Assembly (NCBI GenBank): GCA_036936605.1
Contig: JAUPFV010000005.1
Location: forward strand, 236,001,770-236,065,769
Direction: 5' to 3'
Source: Limnanthes douglasii subsp. nivea
Taxonomy: Eukaryota; Streptophyta; Magnoliopsida; Brassicales; Limnanthaceae
Length of the DNA: 64,000 bases
Shown here: in pieces, positions 36,340-47,985 of the stretch
Layout: every line of letters begins with the position of its first letter
Position numbering within the stretch: position 1 is the first letter of the stretch
Notes under the pieces: model-generated
What the model was told of the DNA's origin: nothing
Database searches by the model: none
What the model saw: only the letters and a program-made list of their open reading frames with translations
Program-made: the position numbers and the translations under genes

Positions 36340-38730
36340 TAAACCTCCTTTGGCTAATCAATAACAATATCAAAAGACTTAAATCATTGATCAAGTCTAC
36401 TAAACCTTACTTTGTAGCCACACATGAGCCTATGATTCAATCTGCTAATCTTCAAATGGATCCTCAGAAATTGAATTTTAGTTGCTTTACGGGTATATCA
36501 GCAACAAAATTTGGGTTTTGTGGCAGCATTATTTCAAGGTGGAGGTCCTTCTAAATGAGGAACAGATTCTGCATTTCAATATCGTTCACCTCACTCTTGA
36601 CAAAGAATTCAGAGTATCGATTATTTATGCCAAATGTAGAAGAGAGCTTAGAATGCCTCTTTGGGATACTCTCAGGTCTATTGATGATGCTACAAAAGAG
36701 TGGATCATCTTTGGTGATTATAACATTGCTATTAGCCTTTAAGAGCAACTTTCTTGTACAAACAGTAACCTGAGAAGCATGGAAGATTTCAACAACTTGA
36801 TCATGGACTTTAATCTTCATGATGCTGGGTTTACTGGTTCGAGATTTACTTGGTCAAACAGAAGGAAATGAAAACGGTTAGACAGAGTAATGTTCAACAC
36901 ACCCTGGATGAATTACTTTGATAGCACTATTGTTGGTCATCTAGCAAGAAACTGTTCAGATCATTCTCCTATTTCTATCTGTATATCCTCTAATCTTGAG
37001 AGATTTAAAACTTCCTTTAAATTCTTAAATATGTGGGTGTTACACCCTGGGTTTATGGAGACTGTTGGAAAGAGATAGGCTTAGGAAATGGATGGAAACC
37101 TCTTGCAGAGGTTCTGGTTTAAGAAAAAAAGACTAAACACTGACTTAAGAGACTGGAACAACAAGGTCTTTGGGAATGCGTTTGATGTTATTAAGAACTC
37201 TGAAGAAGAAATTAACTTCAGAGAGACTAATTATCAAACATCTCACTTTACTGATGATAAATCCTTGCTCGAAAATGCTATTTTAACTCACATATTGTTA
37301 CTTAATAGAGAAGAGTCTTATTGGAGACACAAGTCTCACCCTTTTTGGCTAAAGGACAATGATAGGAAAATTGTTGCTTACCATAACTTTGTTTAAAGAA
37401 GGCTAATAAGAACAAGATAAACAGAATTAAAGATGGTGACCAATGGCTTACCTCACAGGATGACATCAGTAACTCTGCTGTGAATTATTTTCACTCCCTT
37501 TTGTCTACTAACATATGTGATGATAATGCTTATGAGGATAATTCTAGTCTCTTGACCATTCCTGAAAAGAATGAAATACAAAGTACAATTAACTCTCTTA
37601 GCTCCGTTTGCGCAACAGGTCCCGATGACTTCAATGGTGAATTCTATAAAATAATGTTGGCCCATCATCAACAATGATCTATGTGAAGCTATCCAGGGGT
37701 TCTTTAATGGTTACGATCTACTAATTGGTATTCAAGCTACCGCAATATGTCTGATCCCTAAGACTACTCATCCTAATTCCTGGCAGGAGTTCAGGCCTAT
37801 AAGCTTAACTACAATGTTCAGCAGAATAATAGGCAAAATTATCAGCAACAGACTTGCAACTATTCTACCAAACCTGATCTCTGAAGAGCAAGGTTCTTTC
37901 GTCAGAGGAAGAAGCATTCATGAAACTATCATAATAGCCCAGAAACTCAGCCAAGATCTCAACTCTAAAAACAGAGTAAGCAATGTGATTCTAAAGACAT
38001 ACATGGCCAAAGCTTTTGATAAGCTTAATCACGGGTTTCTCTTAAAAAATTGTGATTCATTTGGTTTCAATACTGATGTTTTCTCTTTGATAAACAAATG
38101 TATAAGCACCATTCACTCCTCAATCATAATTAATGGATATATGAAGGGCTTCTTCAGCAATACACAAGGGCTCAGACAAGGAGATCCACTGTCTCATAGT
38201 CTTTTTATTTTGGCTGAAGAATATCTAATTTGAGGGATCTAGAAGATATCTGTTCACAACTCAAGTTCAAGATTCAAGTCAAGAGGTAATCTTAACATTG
38301 TTTGTCTAGAATTTGTTGACGATTTCATGATTTTTAGAAATAGAGCTATCTCAACCATACATTAGATCCAGAATTTCCTAAACCACTATCAGAGAGTTTT
38401 GGCCAGTTGATAAACAGCAACAAATCAAAGATAATAGTTCTTCACAACATGTCTACTCAAAGAATTAATACTGTGGAAAAGGTCATGAAATTTAAACACA
38501 TTAACTTACCTTTCAAATACCTTGGCTCTACCATAGCTTCCTCAACCAGAATCTCTAATTATGAAGATATGGTTTCTAGAAACAAAATTGTTGAATGGGA
38601 CAAGGTATCTTTTTCCTTTGCTGGAAGACTTACGCTAATTCAGTCCATCTTGTCCGCCTATCTTACCTTCCTTCTTCAGCATACTACTCTTTCCAATTCT
38701 GTAATTGTAAAGATTGAAAGGCTTTAAAAT
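36340..38730 (+). pseudogene. LINE ORF2: endonuclease and reverse transcriptase, broken
   Basis: Endonuclease traces include VATHEPMI (about 36417), WIIFGDYNIAI (36702-36735) and NCSDHSPISI (36950-36980). A linker with SYWRHKSHPFWLKDNDRK (37318-37372) precedes the RT. RT motifs are ATGPDDFNGEFYK (37613-37650), FRPISLTTMFSRIIGKIISN (about 37790-37850), GLRQGDPLSHSLFIL (38170-38214) and the catalytic box FVDDFMIF (about 38312-38335), in which the usual YADD/FADD alanine is valine. At least eight stops or frame changes separate the pieces. Confidence 0.85.
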
Positions 38731-39157
38731 AAATTTTCATGGGGGAATAAAGGAAGAAAACATACCCTGGTTTAAATGTGACAAACTATGCAAGAGTGGT
38801 GAAGAAGGATGACTCAACTTGAATAAGTTGGAAGATATGCAACTTATTTACTTCTTGAAACTCTGGTTTATATTCAGAGCTCAGAGAACTTTATGGGCTA
38901 AACTTACTGCCTCCATATACTGCAGCAAGATTCATCCAATCCTAGCCCCTTCTCTTTTAAAGAAATCTAAGACCTGTGCTAGAATTATCAATGTCAGGGA
39001 CATAGCAGAGAAGTACATCTGTTGGAATCCTAGATGTGGTAAGATAGACTTTTGGCTCGACCGTTGGTGTACAACTAAACCATTTATCTACTTCAACGAC
39101 ACTGATGATAGAAGCTGGATTTGAGATGCAAACAGGGAAAAAGTCAATAGTTTTTGG

Positions 39158-40386
39158 GTGAATGGTGATTGGAAATTGGACAGATTAAAGAATATTGTTA
39201 CCCTCACTGAAATTAACAAAATAAGAGCAAGTTCTTTGAGCAACACTCATGATACAATTTATTGGTCTCTCTCCTCTAATGGTTCCTTTAGCTCTAAAGA
39301 AACTTGGGAAGACATTAAACAAAGGTGTAATAAATCCAACTTATATGTTAAATCCTGGAACACTGTCACGCCAAGGAAATGTTCGTTTCTTCTATGGAGA
39401 GCTCTTCTTAGCCAGACTCCCACAGACTCTGTCCTTTAAAAAAACCACTTTCAACTGGCTTTCAAGTGTGAATTATGCAGCAGCGAAGAAACAACCCAAC
39501 AAACGTTGGTCCAGTGCCCTCAATCTTGGTTGGTTTGGGTCTTCTTCAGTACTTTTTCAAGATTCATATATTTTCCAACATGAATCTCCCTCACCTTATA
39601 ATATCTTTGTGTTGGTATACTTTAAAACAGTGTGATATCCGTACGATTCTTCCTTCTATAATCACTTGGGCAATCTGGGCAGCTCGCAATAAAAAGAAAC
39701 ATCTCAAACAAAGAGTCAGTTATTCCACAATCATCAACCATGTCATTTTCATTCTCTCTGGTCTGGACAATGCGAAATTGCTGAAAAACTGTCACTAGGG
39801 AAGGATTTCAAAACTTCACTTAGCTTGGGTTGTGTAAATCATCTCAAAAACACATGGAATACCTTTATTCTTTAAATGGGAGAACCCAAAAGCGAACTGT
39901 TTTAAATCAAACACTAATGAAGCTTGCAACAATTCTGGAGAAACCATCGGTGGTGGTCTTGTTAGAAATCACGAAGGAATCACTCTCTTGGGTTTTGGTA
40001 GACTTTACGGGAAGAAAATTCCTATCATATCAGAGTGCAGAGCTCTCTTTGACGACCTTCGAATCTATCGTATGCTGAATATAGTCAACCTGGCTTTTGA
40101 AGTCGGCTCTGAAATCCCGGTGAATCTCCTTCTCTATGGGAAATCAACATGGTACTTGGAACCACTCATTAACTATGGCGGGAAGCTCATCCATCCTGCT
40201 ATGACCATCTCCCACATATACTGTGAGCAGAACAACGCGACCGACTGGATATTTAAGAAAACTTTGAAGGAAAGGAATGAGATGAACTTCAACCAAGATG
40301 ACTCTCCAAATTCATTAAGAGTTATAACTATGCTCGAAAGTATGGAGATCAGATATTTAAGGCCTAGTACCTTTGATCAATGCTAG
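39158..40386 (+). pseudogene. LINE ORF2 C-terminus: zinc-binding RVT and RNase H-like regions
   Basis: 39249-39435 carries YWSLSSNGSFSSKETW then TPRKCSFLLWRALLSQTPT, the zf-RVT region found after the RT in plant L1 elements. Its cysteine part continues in another frame (CELCSSEETTQQT, about 39466-39505). From about 39950 the sequence resembles the C-terminal RNase H domain (RVT_3 type): LGFGRLYGKKIP, SECRALFDDLRIYRMLN and a terminal EQNNATDWIFKKT, ending at 40384. A C-terminal RNase H marks plant L1 lineages of this group. Confidence 0.7.
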
Positions 40387-40612
40387 TCAGAGTTTTCCCT
40401 CGTTTTAAGCTTCTTGCCTCTAATTTTGCTCCAATTTTTCTAATCATGCTCCATCATTGTTGCCCCAATGCTAACCTACCCCTGCTTCAGTTCAATAACG
40501 GTCTTTGTTTTCAATTGTTTATAAGTCCATGTTGTTTCCAAGACTTTTCATTTTAGTTTTTGTGATTACAAAATTTTATTAATAAAGACAATTCAATTTG
40601 ATTGAAAAAAAA

Positions 40613-42059
40613 GTTAGCAGTAGTAGTGGCAAATACAAATAAACAATAAATAGTTATAATAATCAACGTAATAAACGTAATAATTAATTATTTTGATACT
40701 TATTTACAATGGAAAACAAATATGGTAGATTCTGACCATTTCAGCGTTCATTGTAACACGGAAAAATATGAAATATGATTATATGTTTAATAAATATTAT
40801 CGTATCACTCTCTTTCAAAATTTATATTGGTTATTATTTTTGGTGGAACCTTCATTTATGTACCATAATCAGATTATCAAGAACCGTTGTAGCGATGTTC
40901 GTTTCCAATCGTTTTTATTTTTTATATTGAGGAATATGGTTGCTTTTTATTCCACAAACAGATAATAATTCTCATAATTTAGAAATTTTTAGTATCAAGA
41001 AAAATTTAAAAACTACAATTTTTTCAAGATGTCATATACAATTTGTTTTACTCACTAACAAAACCATATAGACTATGGGTTTTTGTTTTTCAAAACAAAG
41101 GCTCTCGGACCAACAATTGGCTATAGGTAAGAAAAGATAATGAGTCTCACACTCATAGGGGTATGAATATCCAATAAAATGAACTCACAAAAACATGATC
41201 ATAATCTATGCTCGAGTCTGAAGCTCGTTCCGGTTTTGTAAACTACAAATGACATGACCTCTCAAAGAGTTTTGATTTTTTTTTTATAAGTACTATAACG
41301 ATAACGGTCATCGTACCCAAGATTGTAGGGTCTTCAGATACAAAATCCAAAACCTCATTGAAAAACGAAAAATTCACAAATTTGTCAAGGGTCATTCCTT
41401 AATACTTCTAGGCTTACTCAATTGTTGATGCCTCGAGTCGAGCCCAATATAGCAAACACCATAATCTGTGATGCCCTCTTCATGTCGAACTATATCTCTA
41501 TACAAAGTCGACCATGGATTCGTGAATCTCGATCTAAGATTCAAAGTCTCTTAATGAGAATAGACGGTATATAGTACTACAACGATATCCTCAATCGACC
41601 ATGAATCCTTCAAATATTCTCTATCATATTTATTATATTATATGGTACATCATCAACGAAATAATTGGTACAATCTGCGATAAACAACGCCTTTTCAGAT
41701 AATGCTATGATATTTCTCGTGCTCTACAAGAGTAATAATTAATCGGGAACTTCAACTTCATAAGTGACTTGATACCCAAACAACGCCTTCCCAATTTATC
41801 GAAAATGTGTAACTAGTAGAATAAATCACACTCGCATTCAAATGCACGGTCTGTATCCATCAGGTCCTACGAGGGGTCCTCCAATGTCATATATAGACAT
41901 TTATATCCAACAACTTCGATATATTTTCTTGGTCTGTGAAAGATGTCACGGGAGTACTGGCTTCAACAACATACCATAAGCTATTAATCACGAATAGTGT
42001 TGGCCAGTCAAACATAGGCGCATATCATTCCCTCATGAGAAAGCTGATGCAATGATCTG
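40613..42059. other. AT-rich DNA, possibly 5' part of the gypsy relic
   Basis: No clear gene. From about 41400 weak coding-like pieces on the plus strand (for example YNDILNRP near 41578) could be remains of the protease/gag end of the gypsy element, but they are too short to support separately. Confidence 0.4.
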
Positions 42060-44930
42060 TAAATTCAATTAATTAAGTCAAATTTTCAACATCACGAAAG
42101 CAATATATCTTGTCTGAACTACGTATTTGATCATCGCCGAATAAAAATGGAAAATAGAGGATGTGTGTGGATTTTACCGACCTCAACTGAGCATGCCCAA
42201 ATGATTCATTTTTGGTTTTTTATAATTGACTAACTGGTGGATTCCACTTCGGACAACAAGATGCTATATTTCATATATCAAGCTACAATCAAATCAACAT
42301 ACATATGAAAGATAAAGAAAATAAAAACTTTATGAATGATCAAACTCTTCTTTGTTATATGGTAATACCCATTAGTCTAAAAATACAGGTGAAACATATT
42401 AACATATGGTAGTAAAGCATTCTCCAACCAAATAGGATGGAACATTCAAGAATACATCAATGATATGCTAGTCATTCGTATTAAAACATAAAATCACCTT
42501 ACATAACTCGAAGAGAACTTCGAAAACCTCTAACAATAAATCTTAAACTTAATCATGATAAATGTACATTCAGACTCAGCTCCAAGAAATGTTTTGTCTA
42601 CTTGGTCAGCAAAAAAGAGATCGACGTAGACTCAACGTAACTAGATGTAACGGTGGTGATAAAGCCGTCGTAACCTATTAAATATGTACAAATCCTCACC
42701 ATGAACCGGTTCATCTCCCAATCCTCTAATAAGTACACCATATTCTCTAAAGTATTCAAACGCGTTTGTAGTTCAATCTGACATATGATTGCAAGGAGGC
42801 ATTCAAAAAAACAAAAAAAAAAACTTAGCGTCCTCTGATGTCCTTATGTGACCGAACATATGTGATAGTTTCTACTTATATTTTGTAGTATTTAACTACG
42901 GTGTATGTGCATTTTTGGTATTTAAAAACAACAATTTACCCAACTATCTACTACATCAGTAAATCTCTCTTTGTTTCCAAAAAATTGGTATCTTCAACTA
43001 GAAAATCCCGCTATAGCCTTAGTAATGGCAGCTGAAAAACTAAGGCCATATTTTCGAGGCGATACAATTGTGGTCTGAACATTTTTCCCTCTAAGGAACG
43101 TTTTTCGAAAGCCCATTCAATTGGAAAGGTTAACACAATGATCTATAGAGTTGAGCGATTTAGACATCAAGTTCGAGATACAAACAACTATCAAAGCTCA
43201 GGCTCTAGCATTTTTCTCACCAAATTTCAATCTAAAAAACGACCTACCCCTTGAATTCAGTACTGAACCAGTGTGGATAGTCCATTCGGACATGAGCTCA
43301 AATAATCAAGGATTTAGCACTACTTTCCAACTTCTTTCTCCTACATGATACTCTCTTCATAAGTCCATCCAATTTAGATTTTATATCTCGAAAAATGAGG
43401 CTAAATATGAAGAAATTATAGTATGGTTTGGGCTCACTAATATCTATTGATGCACGACATTGTAAGAATTATCATCAACTATCAATTTGTAGTCATTCCT
43501 GCTTTTGGACAAGCCAAATAAAAAGATGATATATCATCCTCCATCTCGCATCACTATAGGATAATTTCTCAAAACTCAAAAAAGTATAGTGCAAACAAGT
43601 ACCATGGGCTAAAAATAATGTAGTCGACACACTCAATTTTAGAATAAGCTCTCAATTTTAACTTTGGGTAATTATTTAGGAATCATTGGCTATCGATATG
43701 TTGACAAGGGTTGAGCCTTCCGAAATAACCTTTAGGTTATAGTCATCACCGAGTCACATGACTGGTAAACTCTAATCCAAGCTTACCTCATTCAAGGGAT
43801 ATTCCTAATTGATAAAGTTGAATCTTGAAATGTCAAAATACAATTTTATAGCTACATTCTTCTTGACCATATTATCTACCACAAAAGTATCTCATGATCT
43901 CATATTTAAATTTTAGGCTCACACAAATCCAACTTTGTACTCTAATAAGTTCACAAAGGAGAATAAGGTCGATAGTAAAGGTATAATCCATCCACAATAA
44001 AGCTTATTCTTATATTTTTACTAGGATACAATTAACGAGGACACTAAGGAACTTGGGAAACATTGCAACACATGTTACCAATTAATAAAAACATTTCATA
44101 CTTCACCATTACCAATGAATTTATTCTCTAAAATTGTTCAATTTCACTGATGGAGGGTTAGACATTGTTGGGCCCTTGTCCAAAGCACTAGAGGAACGAT
44201 GGTTCCTCATAGTCGCACAGTCGACAGGCCGAGTCATTGGTGAGTATCTGCGCCTAAGAGAAGCTACACTTCCTCAAAACTAAAATTTATTACGTGTAAA
44301 AGTTCCATATACTTCTAATCTCTGTTAAAATGCATAGTTCCATAGTAGGGAACTTGTCAAGTTTTATGGAACTTTAGGAATTTAAAAAATATATTTATTA
44401 CATTTCAACCTCAATTACATTAATATATCAAGGTAACCAACCAACCTATTATAGTTGGACTGCATCGCACCCTTAAGTATTTTGTGAGATATTGGACCGA
44501 ATTACTCAAATAAATATTATGGTCATATTGTATTATCCCGAAATATCGACAAGAGAGACATTACTTTCGATATTCTATGAAATGCAAGTTGTTGTACCAA
44601 CATAAGTATTTTTACCTTTTTTATGTATAAGAAATTACGACAAATGCACCTCTGAATGAAGAATCTCTTAATGGAGTATCACCGAATCTTGGTACGTAAT
44701 AGGTCCGACTTCAAAATACAAATTAGTGAATTTTAATTAGTTACCGATTCCTCAAGAGGGTAGTCTCCCATACGAAAGATAAAACCCTTGCTAAAGAAGG
44801 CAAGTTTAATTATTACTTTTATAGAGGTTGAAACGATAAAATTATAGAGGCAGGTGTAAAAGTAATAACTACACATGTCTTCTTTATCGTTACAGCTTAA
44901 CCCAAATATGGAATTTATTTGGCACATGTA
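42060..44930 (+). mobile_element. Decayed Ty3/gypsy retrotransposon, pol region
   Basis: Despite heavy decay the plus-strand order is that of Ty3/gypsy pol. RT: VCGFYRPQL and related pieces (about 42160), LNHDKCTFRLSSKKCFVYLV then SKKEIDVD (42550-42635), and LTMNRFISQSSNKYTIFSKV (about 42695-42755). RNase H: an ORF at 43151-43348 with FEIQTTIKAQALAFFSPNF and VWIVHSDMSSNNQG, the latter corresponding to the family VYVDGSSN motif with histidine and serine in place of the usual residues. Integrase: DGGLDIVGPLSKALEERWFL (44155-44215), VTNQPIIVGLHRTLKY (about 44430-44475) and an LWSYCIIPKYRQERHYF stretch (about 44515-44565). LTRs were not recognised. Confidence 0.75.
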
Positions 44931-46985
44931 AATTTTATGTGTGTCGACGCTTGTTTGTTTTTATAAACTGCTCTGTTTGAATTTTTTTTAAATAAGTTAT
45001 TTTAGTCCATTAATAGGATCAGCACACAACCATTGTATAAACAGTGTTAGTTATTCATCCCGCCAATAACTGTGTGTTGGATATATATAATGCTACATAT
45101 TTTTTGAAGCGAGTCTTTGGTTTTGAGGCTAATAATAGGGTCAACTCACACATGTTCCATAAATGTTGTTTGTTTCCATTTTTTCAAATAATAGTTTGTT
45201 GGATGTATTAGAGTACATGATTATGCTTTTTTTTATTGGAAACGATATTTTTTTCCTCGTTAATGTAAGAAGAATTTTGAATCACTAATTACAACAATAA
45301 TTTTAGCTCGAGTTTTGTCTGATAGGCTTGGGCTAGCCTCCTCAACCGCATATGCGTACATGTTGAGAATTTTGTAGGTATATGTTTTTATGCGTTTTCA
45401 TACAACCACAAGTAATAACACACTTCCTATAGGATGATTAGGCCTAAATGTAGAGGCTTATGCTCGTCTAGAAAACCAGGCGTGAATGTCGTACACAAGC
45501 TGTTCGAACTCGTTCGTCATGAAACATATTTGATAATTTTACTCATTCATCATACAACACAGTTGGATACCAGGATTGAAAGCCACATGATGCAATTGGA
45601 CGCGGAGCATGGGATCCATATGGCATAGTACCCATACTCGGACGTGATACATATGATGACTAAACACTCAGTCTCATTAATGAGCAATTAAGGCTCAAAC
45701 TTCGTAAAATATGTTCATTTTGTGGATATGATAGTCGATGTACACAATAGATGCCTTGGCATATGGGTCGCGCAATATGTTAAGTTCTAAGGCATGATAG
45801 TTAAAGTTCATAATAGATTTAAAACATTTTCATCATGTGATATACTTGGTATCATGATTCGGGAGTCAAATATAGTATTATGATGCTAGTGTCACATAAC
45901 CAAAATTGATGATATGGCTCAGAAGCTATTATCCATTTAAAATTATATAACATAACTAATAGAAGCATGCATAATAAGATTACATAAAATTTACTAATCA
46001 TAGCACACCTCATTAAAATGTATTTGTGCTAAAAAAAATTAGAGTAGATCGTACCATTAGTTTAGATATGTAATTATATACCGAAAAGTTAAAAACTTTT
46101 TAGAAATTGAAAAACTGAACTGCTAATATCATTGAGAGGATTCTATAGTAAAGCCTGTACTTTGAGGAAATATAAATTTTGAAGTGTTCCACATTTTATG
46201 TACACACAGTTAAATAATTAGTAAATCAATGGTAGTTTATATAGGCTGGAATGATATAGAAGGCTGGTGTAATTATTACCTTTATCGGTCAAAGAAACTT
46301 CAGATTTGGATTTCACTAACTCTCGTATGTGTTGGTTTTCTACGTGTTTCCTCATTCATCCACAATAATAACCTAAAACCTGGTACATCATTACTACCAA
46401 CTTACACGACTTTATTATAAAATTAAAATCGTTGACGTTTATGCATACACATGATGGACCTCATTATGTATACAACTCACCTCGAGTCTGAAGTCAAACT
46501 CGAGTGACAAGATTTATCATGGGAGAACTCTACCCAATGAGACGGATCCTAAATATCCCATCACTCAAGAAATAAATTCCCTATCTTGGTTTGGGGTGTA
46601 CCCCTCGTGCGCCAAACCACTCAGCAGCATCCCTTTGGTCCATTTAGGGACAGTTGTCTTATCGGCGACAAGTTGGTGTTCCCAAGTAAATTACAGCATC
46701 TTCATGTTTCACCGACTTATAAATCTTTCCCAGAGGGGTCACTACTAGAGCTATCTAACTTCCTCAGCGGATGGACCGTCCGTAGCTTTGACAAAAAAAA
46801 TTTTTTTTGCAAAAGTTGGTGCTAGAATTTTGTTCAATTAATAACCAAAGCAACAAATTTCTTTTATACGGTCACGACTACTTTAACAACCTATTTTGTT
46901 GGGGTGATACATTTTGCACATGCGAGTCTCAAACTACCTACAAACTTGGATAAGATTGAAGTCTCACCCATCATTATAGTAATTG
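44931..46985. other. AT-rich DNA with a diverged 140-bp duplication
   Basis: Near 45015-45100 and 45130-45215 two related stretches share ACAACCATTGTATAAACAGTGTT versus ACATGTTCCATAAATGTTGTT and GTTGGATATATATAATGC versus GTTGGATGTATTAGAGTAC. Such repeats are common between integrase and 3' LTR in some gypsy lineages. ORFs at 45434-45628, 46229-46420 and 46586-46825 show no family I can name. The segment ends at the copia target site. Confidence 0.45.
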
Positions 46986-46990
46986 TTGGG
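46986..46990. repeat. Target-site duplication, left
   Basis: TTGGG immediately before the LTR, matching TTGGG at 52553-52557. Confidence 0.95.
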
Positions 46991-47454
46991 TGTAGAAAAT
47001 AGTGTTTCGTTTCCGGATAATCTCTGAAGTCTTGTAAACAATTTCTTATTGAAATATTTTTGGGGTTCTCCAAAAATTTCAATTGGATAAAATCAGAGAT
47101 ATATACTTTGAACAGAGAGGATGAAAATGATATGTTCTTCTTTTCAACAGAACCCATATTTATAAATTCGACCAACCAAAAACAGTTTGGAAGTTAGGGC
47201 AGTTAGGGTATCTTAACTGATTTTGTAATAAAACGGCTATAATTTAAAATTTGAATAAAAGGGTCAAATTTTAAATTTCGAAATTCTGTTGACTTGCAAC
47301 AATAGCCGTGACCCCGCAAGGGGCTCCGCCCCTTGACCCCGCTAATCGTGATATAATCTAACAAGCGTGCACTCCGCACTCTACGACTTGTTTGATAATA
47401 TATCATGATTAAATTGGTCGACTAGTCGATCCAATTACACTAAAATAAATAACA
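46991..47454 (-). repeat. Copia 3' LTR
   Basis: 464 bp, TG...CA, identical to 52089-52552 except for three substitutions, two of them within 15 bp of the high-coordinate end. It contains a TATAAATA box (47157-47164 on the minus strand) and a GC-rich hairpin (47317-47335). Confidence 0.97.
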
Positions 47455-47469
47455 ATCTTCCCCCATTTT
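47455..47469 (-). other. Polypurine tract
   Basis: On the minus strand AAAATGGGGGAAGAT lies directly before the TG of the 3' LTR. This is the plus-strand primer site expected there, and it confirms both the orientation and the LTR boundary. Confidence 0.9.
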
Positions 47470-47985
47470 AGTGTAATTCATGATCTACTAAACACAATCA
47501 TATCAAATATCAAATTTATGCATAAATGAAATATCGTAACGATTGAATTTCACATTAGTATATTACACATTCCAAATATTCGAATATCAAGGTATCACTA
47601 AGGATTGAACCTTTACTATTCACAATGAATACATGAAGATAATATACACATAAATTTACATTCTCACGTGTTCTTACTTGACACTATATTTTACTAGCCT
47701 TGTGTCCTTATCCTTCTTAAGCATATCAAAGCCAAGTCCTAGCTTCTTGAAGCGGCTAAACTTCATGCTCAAATAGGTAGTTCTTTTCATCTTGCACCTG
47801 CATATGCAATTTTTCAAAAGAGCTATTAAGAAGATAATCTTCAACCTTCACAACTTGCAGTTCTGAACACATACCTTGGGATGATATACAAATGTGTTCC
47901 AATATCTTGATGTTAAGCTTTCCACATTGAATTCAACACCTAATGTCATATTAGATGGGAATTGGGTATCTCAACATGAGAGATT
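47470..47985 (-). other. Non-coding stretch between pol stop and polypurine tract
   Basis: About 515 bp of AT-rich sequence inside the copia element without an ORF of note. Unusually long for a simple copia 3' untranslated segment. Confidence 0.7.

Larger units (their letters stand above)
34735..40612 (+). mobile_element. L1-type LINE, near full length, multiply broken
   Basis: Plus strand, in order: ORF1-like coding (about 34800-36140), apurinic endonuclease (about 36340-37060), reverse transcriptase (about 37600-38730), zinc-binding RVT region (about 39160-39480) and RNase H-like region (about 39950-40385). AATAAA at 40580 and a short A-run at 40604-40612 mark the 3' end. AGTAGTAGTG occurs both just before the proposed start (34725-34734) and just after the A-run (40619-40628) and could be the target duplication, though it is simple sequence and may be coincidental. 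Many stops and frame changes. Confidence 0.85.

Noticed and set aside
41212..46500. CTCGAGTCTGAAG near 41212 and 46482 as possible LTR remnants of the gypsy element
   Set aside because: The match is 13 bases long and the sequences around it do not align.
46891..47406. LTR ORFs of 60-90 codons on the minus strand (also 52061-52504)
   Set aside because: They are identical in both LTRs simply because the LTRs are identical. They have no known domain, and one overlaps the LTR boundary.
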